A program made the translations under genes and the position numbers. The notes beneath the pieces were generated by a model. The model was not told the DNA's origin and did not search any database. It saw only the letters and a list, made by a program, of their open reading frames with translations. Below, piece by piece: positions 9,105 to 22,206 of a DNA stretch of 64,000 bases; within the stretch, counting starts at the first letter, position 1; each line of letters begins with the position of its first letter. This stretch comes from Prado023 sp963753075 (GTDB lineage Bacteria > Actinomycetota > Actinomycetes > S36-B12 > CAIYMF01), in assembly GCA_963753075.1 (NCBI GenBank), contig CAVWAR010000017.1, positions 806,001 to 870,000 on the forward strand, in the 5' to 3' direction.

Positions 9105-11636
9105 CTACTCCGTCCTGATCGCCATCAGCACGTCGAGGTTGGCCGCGCGTCGGGCGGGCCAGACTGCGGCGAGCACACCGACGATGCCCGTGGCCACGAG
9201 CACGACCACGATCAGCGTCCACGGGATCGCCAGCTCGGTGATGCCGTCGTCGATCAGCATCCGCTGCAGGGAGATGCCGAGGATGAGCCCGAGGGCCACC
9301 CCCGTGAACGCCCCGAAGAAGCTGATGACGATCGACTCCCAACGGATCATGGTCCGGACCTGGGAACGCTGCATACCCACCGCACGCAGCATGCCGATCT
9401 CGCGGGTTCGCTCGATGATGGACAGCGCCAGCGTGTTGACCACCCCGAAGATGGCAATGATGACGCTGAGCCCGAGCAGCGCGTAGACCAGGTTGAGCAG
9501 CTGGTTGATCTGGCCGGTGATCGACTCCTTGAACTCCGTCTGGTCCTGGATCCGGACCGTCGGGTACTGGTTCTCGATCTCGTCGAGCTGCGCGCGCACG
9601 GTGTCGATGTCCGCATCGTCGTCGAGCGGGACGTAGAGGAACGTGTCGACAGCCGGCACGCCGGCCGCCTCCATCGTGTCCAGGGAGACCGCCCACCCGG
9701 TGAAGGTGGCCTGCCCCTCATACGTGGCGCTGACCTCGAGCTCCTGCTTCTCCCCGTTGCCCCAGGTCACCTCAACAGAGTCGCCGATCACGACACCTGC
9801 GGCCTGGGCGGTCTCGGTGTCGACGACGATCCCACCGGACGCGAGGGCCGCCGCCTCCATTCCGAGGGTCTGGACCTGGCCGATGGTCGCGGGATCCAGA
9901 CCCGTCATCGTGGTCTCGTCGCCGTTGACCAGCGCCGGCACCTGCCGGATCCGGGACACCAGCTCGACACCTGGCACTTCCTCGATGGCGTCGCCCACCT
10001 CCGGTGAGAACGGCACGAAGCTGGTTGGCTGGACGATGAAGTCAGCGGTGATGACCTCGTCGATCAGCGCGTTCGTCGACTTCGTCGTCGACGCCCCCAG
10101 CACGCCGATCGCAGTCACGAGGGCCAACCCGACGAGGATCGCGGTGGCCGTGGCGGCAGTCCTGCGCCGGTCGCGCTGAGCGTTGCGGACGGCCAAGGTG
10201 CCGACTGCCCCACGGTTCAGGGGCGCACCGACCCAGCCGACGAGCCGACGGCTGAACACCGGAGCGAGCACGATCACCCCGACGAGCAGCGCGAAGGCTC
10301 CGAGACCCGCAATCGTCAGTCGGTTCGCCAGCTCGTCGTTGAACACCGCAAGAGCCAGGGCCAGCGCTCCGAGCACTGTGAGCAACCCACCGCCGATCGC
10401 CCGAACGCGGAGGCTCTTGGCCGGCAGGGCGACCTCGTCGCGCATGGCAGCGACCGGCGGCACCTGCGAGGCACGCCGCGCGGGGAACCACGCCGCTACG
10501 ACAGTGACGATGACCCCGACGAGGATGCCGATGATGATCGTCCGGGGCGCCAGAACCAGGTCGCCGGCGGGAAGCTCGGCCCCCAGCACCCCCAGCAGCT
10601 GCCGCAGCCCGAGCGCCACCCCGATGCCCATCATGATGCCGAGCACCCCTCCGAGCAGCCCGAGCAGGAAGGCCTCACCAACCACGGACCACGTGATCTG
10701 GGCCTTGCTCGCGCCGATGGCGCGCAGCAGCGCGAGCTCCTTGGTGCGCCGGGCGACCAGCATGGAGAACGTGTTGAGGATGATGAATGTGCCCACGAAC
10801 AGCGCGATGAACGCGAAGACGAGCAGGAACGTGTTGATGAATCCCAGCGCGGTGCTCAGCTGGTCGGCGGCCTCGTCCTGGAGCTCCTCGCCGGTGGCGA
10901 CCTCAAAGCCAGAGCCGATCTGTGCCAGCACGTCGTCGCGCAGGTCGTCGGGGCTCACGCCCTCGTCTGCGACTATGGAGACCTGGTTCCAGGCGTCCTC
11001 CCCCAGGAAGACGGCTTGGGCGTAGTCGCGGCTGAACAGGGTCAGGGTTGCGCCGGCAAGCCCGCCACTGACGCCGTAGCGGGCGATGCCCACAATCGGC
11101 GCATCGATCCGGGGGCCCTGGGTCACGACTGTGGCGGTGTCGCCGACAGCGAAGCCGCCCTTCTCCGCTGTCTGCAGGTCGACGACGATCTCCTCGTCGG
11201 CGACGGGGGCCCGCCCCTCGACGAGCGTCAGGCCGCTGAGCTGCGCATCATCGGGGTACTCCGGGTAGGAGAACCCGAACTGCGGGGGGCCGTTGCCCCC
11301 GATGGGCTCACCCTCCTTGTCCAGGAGGGTCACTCCGAAGACCTGGATGTCCCCGGTTGCGCGGGCGACGCCGGGCATCGCCCGTACGTCATCGACGATC
11401 GACTCGGGAACGACCGACACGACCGAGCCGAGCCCGTTGTCGTCGCCCACCTCCAGCTGCTGGGTGACTACGACATCGGGCACCTCGTTGTCGAACAGCT
11501 CGTCGAAGGTGCCCTTGAGGGTGTCGGTGAAGATGAAGGTGCCTACAACGAAGGCCACGCCGAGCACCACTGCCAGCCCGGACAGCAGCATTCGAGCCTT
11601 GTGCGCCTTCAGAGAGCGCCAGGTTGCCTTGAGCAC
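9105..11636 (-). CDS. FtsX/MacB-type ABC transporter permease
   Basis: An 843-residue permease with two repeats of the FtsX topology: an N-terminal membrane helix (about residues 14-38), an extracellular MacB-like domain, a three-helix bundle (about 270-400), then a second extracellular domain and another three-helix bundle ending in VWPARRAANLDVLMAIRTE. Such proteins export lipids, lipoproteins or peptides, or transmit force across the membrane; the substrate here cannot be told. GTG 11636 lies 4 nt after the stop of the ATPase gene, which indicates translational coupling. It is convergent with the RecB-like gene, 38 bp away. Confidence 0.9.
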   Translation of the reverse strand: MLKATWRSLKAHKARMLLSGLAVVLGVAFVVGTFIFTDTLKGTFDELFDNEVPDVVVTQQLEVGDDNGLGSVVSVVPESIVDDVRAMPGVARATGDIQVFGVTLLDKEGEPIGGNGPPQFGFSYPEYPDDAQLSGLTLVEGRAPVADEEIVVDLQTAEKGGFAVGDTATVVTQGPRIDAPIVGIARYGVSGGLAGATLTLFSRDYAQAVFLGEDAWNQVSIVADEGVSPDDLRDDVLAQIGSGFEVATGEELQDEAADQLSTALGFINTFLLVFAFIALFVGTFIILNTFSMLVARRTKELALLRAIGASKAQITWSVVGEAFLLGLLGGVLGIMMGIGVALGLRQLLGVLGAELPAGDLVLAPRTIIIGILVGVIVTVVAAWFPARRASQVPPVAAMRDEVALPAKSLRVRAIGGGLLTVLGALALALAVFNDELANRLTIAGLGAFALLVGVIVLAPVFSRRLVGWVGAPLNRGAVGTLAVRNAQRDRRRTAATATAILVGLALVTAIGVLGASTTKSTNALIDEVITADFIVQPTSFVPFSPEVGDAIEEVPGVELVSRIRQVPALVNGDETTMTGLDPATIGQVQTLGMEAAALASGGIVVDTETAQAAGVVIGDSVEVTWGNGEKQELEVSATYEGQATFTGWAVSLDTMEAAGVPAVDTFLYVPLDDDADIDTVRAQLDEIENQYPTVRIQDQTEFKESITGQINQLLNLVYALLGLSVIIAIFGVVNTLALSIIERTREIGMLRAVGMQRSQVRTMIRWESIVISFFGAFTGVALGLILGISLQRMLIDDGITELAIPWTLIVVVLVATGIVGVLAAVWPARRAANLDVLMAIRTE

Positions 11637-11640
11637 GCGC

Positions 11641-12504
11641 TCAGCCCTGCTCGGTCTCGGGATCGTGGCTGTCCTGGGCGGCGGGTGCCGCCGTGGCAAC
11701 TGGTTGGGCGCCCACGGCCCCGTGTGCCCCCGCGGCCTGCTCGAAGGTCATCATCCGCTCGAGGATGGCCGGCGCGTCGGGGTCGAGGAGCTCGTCGACC
11801 AACTCACCGTCGGCGAGGAAGACCACACGATCGGCGTAGGCCGCGGCATGCGCGTCGTGGGTGACCATCACGATCGTCTGGCCGAACTCGTCGACGCTGC
11901 GCCGCAGGAACCCAAGCACCTCGGCGCCGGACCTCGAGTCGAGGTTGCCCGTCGGCTCGTCGGCGAAGATGATGTCCGGCCGGGTGGCCATGGCTCGGGC
12001 GCACGCGACCCGCTGCTGCTGACCGCCGGAGAGCTCACTGGGGCGGTGGGTGAGCCGGTCGGCGAGGCCGACGGTGCCGACCACGAGGTCGAACCACTCC
12101 TGGTCCACCTTCTTGCCCGCGATGTCCAGCGGCAGGGTGATGTTCTCCTCGGCGGTCAGCGTGGGCACGAGGTTGAACGCCTGGAACACGAAGCCCATCC
12201 GCTCACGGCGCAGCTTGGTCAGGTCGTTGTCCTTCATCGTGGTGAGGTCGGAGTCACCGATGAAGACCTTGCCAGCGGATGCCGAGTCCAGACCGGCCAT
12301 GCAGTGCATGAGGGTCGACTTGCCCGATCCGGAGGGTCCCATGATCGCGGTGAAGCGACCGATCTCGAAGTCGACATCGACCGAGCCGAGCGCGGTGACC
12401 TGCGTCTCGCCCTCGCCGTAGACCTTGCCCAGGCCCACGGCCCGAGCGGCGGGGTCGCCGGCGGGCGGTGGGGACATCACTGGTTGGGCTGTTGCCTCAG
12501 ACAT
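11641..12504 (-). CDS. MacB/LolD-type ABC transporter ATP-binding protein
   Basis: A 287-residue ATPase with Walker A GPSGSGKS (56-63), the signature LSGGQQQR, Walker B IIFADEPTGNLD and the switch His in VTHD. The phrase DEPTGNLDSRSGAEVL is typical of the MacB/LolD/FtsE group that pairs with FtsX-type permeases, and the permease gene follows by 4 nt. The C-terminal 40 residues are an Ala/Pro-rich tail. The first 20 residues are also low-complexity, so the true start might be slightly downstream of ATG 12504. Confidence 0.93.
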   Translation of the reverse strand: MSEATAQPVMSPPPAGDPAARAVGLGKVYGEGETQVTALGSVDVDFEIGRFTAIMGPSGSGKSTLMHCMAGLDSASAGKVFIGDSDLTTMKDNDLTKLRRERMGFVFQAFNLVPTLTAEENITLPLDIAGKKVDQEWFDLVVGTVGLADRLTHRPSELSGGQQQRVACARAMATRPDIIFADEPTGNLDSRSGAEVLGFLRRSVDEFGQTIVMVTHDAHAAAYADRVVFLADGELVDELLDPDAPAILERMMTFEQAAGAHGAVGAQPVATAAPAAQDSHDPETEQG

Positions 12505-12579
12505 GGGGACCCTTCCTGGAGTCAGGCGCTTAGTTTAGGGGTGATTCGCCAGGGCCGCCCCACCATCCACAGGTCGGTT

Positions 12580-12611
12580 GCCCCGGATGAGAGCAACTTC
12601 ACGTCCGGGGC
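12580..12611 (-). terminator. GC hairpin downstream of the metH-HAD unit
   Basis: GCCCCGGA (12580-12587) and TCCGGGGC (12604-12611) form a perfect 8-bp stem with a 16-nt loop, 58 bp after the HAD stop codon and before the ABC ATPase gene. There is no U tract, as is common in high-GC actinobacteria, so the call is tentative. Two direct copies of GATCGAGCAG (12646-12655 and 12659-12668) sit between the stop codon and this hairpin. Confidence 0.4.
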
Positions 12612-12669
12612 GACCCAGGCTGTGGAGGTGCAGATCGGCCCAGCAGATCGAGCAGGCGGATCGAGCAGA

Positions 12670-13329
12670 TCAACCGATCAGGGCGGCCAGTCCGGCCAGG
12701 TCCAGACCCACCAGCGAGTCACGCACCACGATCCGCTCGGCTGCCTGGATCGGGACCGCGTGTGGAACGGCCACGACCGTCGCGCCCGACGCCCATCCAG
12801 CCTGTGTCCCGTTCGCGGAGTCCTCAAGCACGACGGCGCACGTCACGTCCACGCCGAGCAGCTCCGCGGCACGCAGGTAGGGCATGGGATCGGGCTTGCT
12901 GCGCGCGACCTCGTCACCGGCCACAGTCACGGGGAACTCCGGGAACCCCGCCCCGTACAGGTAGGCCAGCACCACATCCATGACTGAGCGCACTGAAGCG
13001 GACACGAGCGCGAACGGGACACCGGACGCGGCAACCTCAGCCACCAGCTGGGCAGCCCCGGGCTGGATCGGGATCTCGGCTCCCTGCAGCCGACCCAGCA
13101 TCGAGGCCAGCAGCAGCTCGCCGATCTCGGCCTCGGTCCGGTCCGTGCCCGATACGTGACGCATGTGCGCGGTGGCGTGGGCCATCGAGGCACCCATGAC
13201 CGCCTGCTGGTCAGCTTCGGTCCAGGTCCCGCCGAGCACCGCCAGCGTCTCGTGCTCGGACTCGACCCACAGCGGCTCGGTGTTCACCAGCAGCCCGTCC
13301 ATGTCGAACAGCACGGCGGAGAGGGTCAT
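12670..13329 (-). CDS. HAD-superfamily phosphatase (beta-phosphoglucomutase-like)
   Basis: A 219-residue haloacid dehalogenase-type hydrolase with the nucleophile motif DMDGLLVNTEP (Asp9, Asp11), a helical cap after it, motif II Ser in LVSAS, motif III Lys in RSKPDP and motif IV VVLEDSANG. This motif set fits subfamily IA sugar-phosphate phosphatases and phosphomutases; the natural substrate cannot be read from sequence. The start is 19 nt after the metH stop, so the two are probably cotranscribed, although a link to methionine metabolism is not established. Confidence 0.88.
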   Translation of the reverse strand: MTLSAVLFDMDGLLVNTEPLWVESEHETLAVLGGTWTEADQQAVMGASMAHATAHMRHVSGTDRTEAEIGELLLASMLGRLQGAEIPIQPGAAQLVAEVAASGVPFALVSASVRSVMDVVLAYLYGAGFPEFPVTVAGDEVARSKPDPMPYLRAAELLGVDVTCAVVLEDSANGTQAGWASGATVVAVPHAVPIQAAERIVVRDSLVGLDLAGLAALIG

Positions 13330-13348
13330 CGGTGGGTGCCTGCCCCGG

Positions 13349-16900
<3,552 letters not shown>

Positions 16901-17084
16901 AGTGGGACAAGGGTACGGGGGCCAGCGCGGCCCGGAGGCATGCCTTGCCCGTGTGCGCTGTGGACGAACCGGACGAACCACCCCCTGTGGGCACGTATCC
17001 TTCTCGGAGCATGAGGTGGTGATCTGGCCGCCGTGCGCCAGCGCCTCCTCCTGCTCATGGTGAAGAAGGCTTGGGGGCGCCAAG

Positions 17085-17738
17085 ATGAACCGATACACCG
17101 TAGGACCCGTGCGGCGAGTGCGAGCCGTGCGACCGGGGACGGCCGTCGCAGCCGGCCTGCTCGCGATCGGCGTGATGCTCGCCGGCTGCTCGAGTTCGTC
17201 CGAGCCGGATCCGGATGCCAGTGCCAGTGCAGGTGCGAGCGCGAGCGCCACGGCCAGCGCGGAGGTGTCGCCTTCATCGACATCCACGTTGTCGGCCGAG
17301 GAGCAGCAGGCGTTCGAGGAGGCCACCGCAGTGGTCCTGGCCTATCGGCAGACGATCACTGACCTCTACAGCGGCGCCCGAACCAACCTGAATGACCTGA
17401 ACGACGTGGCAACGGGCGATTTGGTGGATCAGGGCCTGAGCGAACATCCAGCAGAGCTCGGAATGAGGGCTGGACCTCGAGCCGAGCGGCGCGCAGGTCG
17501 CATCTCGTCGTCGGCCGAACCTAGTCAAGTTCGATCTCAACGGAAGATCCTGCCAGCCGTCGTCGTTCGCGCCTGCGTCGATACCTCAGACGGTGACGAC
17601 GTGAGCCCCGACGGCGAGCGGGATCCGGCGGCCCCGGGAGCGGGCCCGACTACTCGGTCACCCGGACTGCGTACCTCCGCGACCCCGGCTGGGCGGTGCG
17701 CGAGTGCTCAACGGTGCTGAGCGGCCAGAGGACCGGCG
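17085..17738 (+). pseudogene. Frame-disrupted secreted lipoprotein gene
   Basis: The first 115 codons are coherent: a signal peptide with lipobox LAGC, a Ser/Ala-rich linker, then a helical stretch ending DLYSGARTNLNDLNDVATGDLVDQG. After about 17430 the sense jumps between frames. LVKFDLNG is read one base along (about 17460-17545), VVVRACVDTS returns to the first frame (about 17555-17600), and YSVTRTAYLRDPGWAVREC is read in the third frame (from 17648). These pieces look like one actinobacterial lipoprotein family in the right order, so at least three indels separate it from an intact gene. It may be a decaying gene or a local sequence error. The in-frame reading alone would stop at 17720. 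Confidence 0.6.
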
Positions 17739-18706
17739 GTGCTGAAGCGACGCATCGCTGGCGTGATACCGTGGCCTTTCCTCGCTGCCACGCTCCGTGC
17801 TGAGCCCGGCGCAAGCGGACGAGGTGCGTGCGACAGACTCGACTTCGGGGGACGAGGGCAGCGACGGCGCGACCGTCGAATCGGGGCCAGCACGGTAACG
17901 TGGACTCACAATGGACCGAGCGGCGCCAAGCGAGGAAGCCAACGCAAGCCGGTTCCGCATCCGCTCAGAAGCGCGAGTGCACCTACCGGGGCGCGGACGT
18001 GCCCTGCACCTCTGACCTGGGCGTGTGGTCCAGCGAGCGGCAGTGCTTCGTCCAGCGGGTGTCGCCCCAACCCGATCCCGTCCACGCGATCTGGGAGGGC
18101 CGCGACGACGGCACGATCTACCAGTGCTCACCACCAGAGGCTGCCTTCAGCGCGGGAACCGGCGTCGGCTTCTGGTTCTGGGCCCCGAGCGCTGGGTCCT
18201 CCGGCTCCCCTGTGCTTGTCGACCCGGTCACCGTCGCCGAACGGGCCGTCGAGAGCATGGCCCTGCGGTCCCCCGAGATCGGAATGACTCCCCTACGGGA
18301 AGGCGCTCCCCTGCTCGTGGGCATGGATGCCTGGCTGTGGGTCGACAACGCGGGTCCGCGCGGCTTCGGGCCGATCACCCGGACCGCAACGGCCGGTCCG
18401 GTTTCCGTGACTGCCACGGCCAAGGTCACGAAGGTGCTCTGGGACCTGGGCGATGGGACGCGACTCACCTGCAGGAGTGCCGGGACACCGTGGTCGGCCG
18501 ATCGGGGCACCGGGGCATCGCCCACGTGCGGCCATCGCTACCTGTCACCCTCGTCAACCGAGGGGGACGGATCATTCACGGTCAGCGCGACCGCTCATTG
18601 GCTGGTGACGTGGACCGGCGCCGGGCAGTCCGGTCAGATCACGTTCACCATGACCGGAGAACGCGAGCAGCCGGTGACCGAGGTCCAGGTGCTGCAGACC
18701 CAGTAG
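17739..18706 (+). pseudogene. Frame-disrupted secreted PKD-type protein gene
   Basis: A GTG at 17739, 6 nt after AGAGGA, begins a signal-like sequence (MLKRRIAGVIPWPFLAATL), but the coherent reading then moves through other frames: SPAQADEVRATDS one base along, TVTWTHNGPSGAKR in the first frame, SEEANASRFRIRSEA one base along again, and finally CTYRGADVPCTSDLGVW in the third frame from about 17980 to the stop at 18706. The last part, about 240 residues, is intact and resembles a conserved family of secreted actinobacterial proteins with a PKD-like domain (WDLGDGTRLTC). Together with the gene before it, it is probably a former secreted-protein pair. Confidence 0.6.
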
Positions 18707-18793
18707 CCCGACCGCCGGTGCGGCACCGAGTGGTGGCACATGACCGCCCCTGCCGCGGTCCTGCCTTGGCTCGAGCAGAGCCAATCCCATCCG

Positions 18794-18997
18794 TCACGGG
18801 CGCCAGTGGGGGCGCGGTGTGCGGGTGATGGTGATGGTGAAGGGTGCGTTGTGGTTGGCGGGCCAGGTGGTGCGGGGTGGTGCTCCGGGGTGGGGTTGGG
18901 GTGGTGGCCTGTTCGCGTGGTGTGGGGTGGGGTGGGTGGTCCGCATGGTGAGGTCGACTTGGCGGTGGCGGGTCCAGCAGAGCAGGGCGAGGTTGTC
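18794..18997 (-). pseudogene. C-terminal relic of a 13E12-family HNH gene
   Basis: Only about 67 codons remain. The reading DNLALLCWTRHRQVDL and the Pro/His-rich tail ending NHNAPFTITITRTPRPHW match, almost residue for residue in the HNH part, the end of the intact 13E12 gene at 20743-22185 on the same strand. At nucleotide level the stretch around gaggtcgacttggcggtgg is shared too. The N-terminal 400 residues are missing and upstream sequence (18998-19104) holds nothing recognisable. It is a truncated copy, not a functional gene. Confidence 0.8.
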
Positions 18998-19104
18998 CGC
19001 TCGGGTCACGTGGCAGCAGCGATCACTCCGCGAGATCGTCTGGCCTATCCTTCCGATCCTCGGACACCACCTGCGGTCATCCAAAGCCGGTCCCTACCTA
19101 CGGG

Positions 19105-20610
19105 TCATCCCAGGGTCCCAAAGCCGTCGTCGACCTCGGCCTTCCCCTTGATCCCAGGGGTGTCCTGAGTCCAGTGGGTGAACGGGCCGACTCCCCAGTC
19201 CGCCGTGATCCGCAGAACATCGATCATGCCGGAGCCCAGGTTCACGGTAGCGGGGGAGGCATCAGGACACCCAAAGATCAGCCAGTCGTGCGCGCCCCCG
19301 CTCAACGGCAGGGTCTGCACGTCTGAGCAATCCGACAACATGCCGACGTACGGCCCGACGAAACGGAACCCGAGGCCCGCCACGCCCCCCGGGATGAAGT
19401 CAAAGGGCCCGGGGCTCCCCCAGCAAAGGGCCAGGTCGACCAGCCCGTCACCATTGACGTCAGCGGCGGCCAGCTTGCCTCCGCCTTCCCGCTGACACGC
19501 GTGGATGAAGCCGTCAACGCCAGGCCGGGCGTATTCCAACACGGCTGGGTGCAACCCATCCGGGTGCCCATGAAGCACCATGACGAGGTTCTCGCTCGCC
19601 GAATCCTGCCACCACACGCCCGCAAGATCGTCCCGACCATCGCGATTGAAGTCAGCCAGCTCGGGATCCATCTCCATGTGGCTGTACCGCTCGAACCCCA
19701 AGGCCTCAGGGCCGAAGAACTGACTCCCACCGGGGGCCGGACCGGCCGAACTGCCCAGGATCACGTGCACCCCGGATCCCTGCTCATCGACACCGAGGTC
19801 ACCAAAGTCGGCATCGCTGGCCACAACAACGACCAGATCGTCACGGTCGTCGCCGTTCACGTCCCCGGCGGCGAGATCAAGGCCGAATCCCTCATGGGGC
19901 GCCGGCTGGCTTGGGAGCCCATTGAGACCCTGCCGCAGCTTGACTGCACCGGCCGGGGTCAACCCGGACCTGGACCCGCGAAGCGCCACGACGGCACCTG
20001 CGTCGTTCTTCCTGCCCACGTCCTCGTCCGGGATACCGATGGCCAAGTCCGCGAACCGGTCACCGTCGAAGTCCCCGACCGCAAGCGAGCGCCCAAACCG
20101 ATCGCCCAACTCGTTGGTGCCGGGCACCCCCTTCTTGCCCTGGTGCCACACCTGGTCGCCGGCCGCGGTCAGCCCGGTGGGGCTGCCGTAGAGCACCTGC
20201 ACCGCGCCAGTATTCCGCTTCTTCCCGATGTCCTCGTCGAGGATCCCGATCGCCAGGTCGGCATACCCGTCAGAATCGAAGTCGGCCGAGGCCAGGGTGC
20301 TGCCGAATCGGTCGCCCTTCTCCAGCGCGCCCTTGACCCCCTTGCGGCCCTGATGCCAGATCTGATCGTGGGCCGTCACGCCCGACGCAGACCCGTACAA
20401 CACCTGCACCGCCCCAGCGTCGCGTTTGCCCCGAAGATCCTCACCCGGCACCCCGACCGCCAGGTCGGCGTACCCGTCCCCGTCGAAGTCGAACGGCATC
20501 GCTGCACGCGGGACCGCAGCAGCGGAGTCCACGCCCACCGGTGTCACTGCTGGCGTGGCCACACCACCGACCAGAACCAGACCCAACCCAGCCAACAGCC
20601 CACGCCGCAT
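19105..20610 (-). CDS. Secreted FG-GAP repeat (integrin-like beta-propeller) protein
   Basis: A 501-residue exported protein with an N-terminal signal peptide (about 1-32, ending SAAAVPRA). Six or more FG-GAP repeats follow, each with a calcium-loop DxDxDG-type motif: FDFDGDGYADLAVG, ADFDSDGYADLAIG, GDFDGDRFADLAIG, GDVNGDDRDDLVV, ADFNRDGRDDLAG and ADVNGDGLVDLAL. The first three repeats are near-identical in layout (each followed by a GAVQVLYGS-type strand), the later ones are more diverged. These proteins fold as beta-propellers and often bind surfaces or ligands; the function here is unknown. The gene lies between the 13E12 relic and the intact 13E12 gene. Confidence 0.88.
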   Translation of the reverse strand: MRRGLLAGLGLVLVGGVATPAVTPVGVDSAAAVPRAAMPFDFDGDGYADLAVGVPGEDLRGKRDAGAVQVLYGSASGVTAHDQIWHQGRKGVKGALEKGDRFGSTLASADFDSDGYADLAIGILDEDIGKKRNTGAVQVLYGSPTGLTAAGDQVWHQGKKGVPGTNELGDRFGRSLAVGDFDGDRFADLAIGIPDEDVGRKNDAGAVVALRGSRSGLTPAGAVKLRQGLNGLPSQPAPHEGFGLDLAAGDVNGDDRDDLVVVVASDADFGDLGVDEQGSGVHVILGSSAGPAPGGSQFFGPEALGFERYSHMEMDPELADFNRDGRDDLAGVWWQDSASENLVMVLHGHPDGLHPAVLEYARPGVDGFIHACQREGGGKLAAADVNGDGLVDLALCWGSPGPFDFIPGGVAGLGFRFVGPYVGMLSDCSDVQTLPLSGGAHDWLIFGCPDASPATVNLGSGMIDVLRITADWGVGPFTHWTQDTPGIKGKAEVDDGFGTLG

Positions 20611-20674
20611 GACCCGCCACCCCGTCCCATATCCAGTTGACTCCGTTCCACGCTAGCCCGGGGCGACTCGGCAA

Positions 20675-20699
20675 CCGGAAGGGCCGAACGACCTTCCGG
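20675..20699 (-). terminator. Hairpin downstream of the 13E12 gene
   Basis: CCGGAAGG (20675-20682) and CCTTCCGG (20692-20699) form a perfect 8-bp stem with a 9-nt loop, 43 bp after the 13E12 stop and before the FG-GAP gene, both on the minus strand. No U tract follows. The rest of 20611-20742 shows no gene. Confidence 0.45.
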
Positions 20700-20742
20700 G
20701 TGGGGTGTCAGACCAGCGGCTCGGTGAGGGGCGCTCTGACCC

Positions 20743-22185
20743 TCAGGTTCGCCAGCGCTGTCGGGGTGTGCCTCGGATGACCCACGGGGCTCCGTTGTTG
20801 GCGGGCCATGCGGTGTCGGGAGGTGCTGTGGGATGGGGTCGGTCGGGTGGTGGATCCGTAGGGTGAGCGGGTTCGATGCTCCACATCCTGAGGTCGACTT
20901 GGCGGTGGTGGGTCCAGCACAGCAGCGCCAAATTGTCGATGTCGGTGTTGCCGGTGTTGGCCCAGTCGGTGAGGTGGTGGGCTTGGCAGTGCTCGGCGGG
21001 GATCGGGCAGCCGGGGATGATGCAGCCGTGGTCGCGGGTGGCCAGGGCTTTGCGTTGGGCGGGGGTGGCGGTCCGGGAGGTCCGTCCCACGGCCAGGGGG
21101 TGGCGCGGTCCGCCGAGCAGCAGCGCGGCCAGGGCGGTGATCCGGTCCGCGGGTGTGGGCTGGGCCGGGGGTGTGGGTGTGGGCGGCCCTGGGTGTGGGG
21201 GCGTGGCTGGGTCGGCCGCATTGGGCCCCGCGGTGGTGGTGGTGGTGAGCAGGATGGGGGTGAGGGTGGGGTCGCAGGCGACGAATTGGGTTTCGGCGGG
21301 GGTGAGGTGGTGTCCGCGGCTGGTGGTCCAGATCGGGTCGCCGGTGGTGGTGTGCTCGAGGGTGACGGTCAGTGCGATGGGCAGTCCGCCGCGGGTGGGC
21401 AGGGTGTCGGTGGCCGCGGCGGTGTTGACCAGTTCGACGAGGGCGTCGGCGCGTCGGGCGCCGGCGGGGACGTGGTCGGCGGTGCTGCGCAGTTCCTCGG
21501 CCAGGGCGTCGATCGCGGCGATGACGGCTTCGCCCTCGAGGCGGGGTAGCGCACCGGACAGGACCACGGTGTCGCCGAGGACGGCGAAGGACAGGTCTCG
21601 GCAGGCGTGCGCGTCGGCCTCGTCGCGGCCGGGGTCCCCGGGCGGGGGGTGCAGCATCCGGGCGGCGGCGGCCACGAACCGGGCGATCGCGGCCGGGGAC
21701 CAGCGGCCCCAGTGGTCGGTGAGTTCCCGGAGTACCGCCGCCAGCTCCTCGGTGGTGAACGTGTCGGCGTGCCGGGCGACGGCGTCGACGTGCTCGGCGG
21801 TGATCAGCCCGGCGGCCCACGCGGTGGCGATCGTGGGGTGGTCGGCGGCCAGCGCCCCGGCGCGGGCCAACCGGCGGGCCTGCGGGGCGGCCCAGCCGCG
21901 GGCGGTCAGCACCGCCCCGGGCCCCGCGAGGGGCACTGCCCCGGCGGTGGTGGCCGCGTGCATCCGGCGGGCCAGTTCGTACTCCACGGCCGCGAACGCC
22001 CCGGCCAGCACCTCCACGTCCGCGGTCGGACGATCCCCGGCCACGAGTCCCATCACCGGCAGGTCCCCGCCGGCCACGGACCCGGCCCGGGCCCACAGAT
22101 CAGCAACCTCCGGCGAGGCGTCGGGCAGCGCTGCGGCGGTGCGTGGATCCAGCACGCCGGCCTGGTCAAGGGTGCTGCTGGTCAC
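20743..22185 (-). CDS. 13E12 repeat family protein with HNH nuclease domain
   Basis: A 480-residue protein of the actinobacterial 13E12/DUF222 family. The N-terminal helical DUF222 domain (about 20-290) precedes a Pro/Thr-rich linker and a C-terminal HNH endonuclease domain in which CxxxxC pairs frame the motif (HGCIIPGC, AHHLTDW, DNLALLCWTHHRQVD). Members are present in many copies in actinomycete genomes, and some are DNA-damage inducible; a defined cellular role is lacking. GTG 22185 was chosen because a G-rich ribosome site (GGGGG) precedes it and upstream codons overlap the putative LexA box. A truncated relative lies 1.8 kb away. Confidence 0.9.
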   Translation of the reverse strand: MTSSTLDQAGVLDPRTAAALPDASPEVADLWARAGSVAGGDLPVMGLVAGDRPTADVEVLAGAFAAVEYELARRMHAATTAGAVPLAGPGAVLTARGWAAPQARRLARAGALAADHPTIATAWAAGLITAEHVDAVARHADTFTTEELAAVLRELTDHWGRWSPAAIARFVAAAARMLHPPPGDPGRDEADAHACRDLSFAVLGDTVVLSGALPRLEGEAVIAAIDALAEELRSTADHVPAGARRADALVELVNTAAATDTLPTRGGLPIALTVTLEHTTTGDPIWTTSRGHHLTPAETQFVACDPTLTPILLTTTTTAGPNAADPATPPHPGPPTPTPPAQPTPADRITALAALLLGGPRHPLAVGRTSRTATPAQRKALATRDHGCIIPGCPIPAEHCQAHHLTDWANTGNTDIDNLALLCWTHHRQVDLRMWSIEPAHPTDPPPDRPHPTAPPDTAWPANNGAPWVIRGTPRQRWRT

Positions 22186-22206
22186 TGGACCCCCCGTCCA
22201 CCCGAT

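Noticed and set aside
16901..17084. Possible cobalamin riboswitch upstream of metH
   Set aside because: No B12-box or long structured leader could be recognised in the 184 bp between metH and the lipoprotein gene.
20869..20890. tRNA-like GGTTCGA motif
   Set aside because: It lies inside the 13E12 coding sequence and no cloverleaf can be drawn around it; no tRNA was found elsewhere.
20743..22185. 13E12 gene as a transposase or homing endonuclease in an insertion sequence
   Set aside because: No terminal inverted repeats or target duplications were seen; the family is better described as DUF222-HNH repeat genes.
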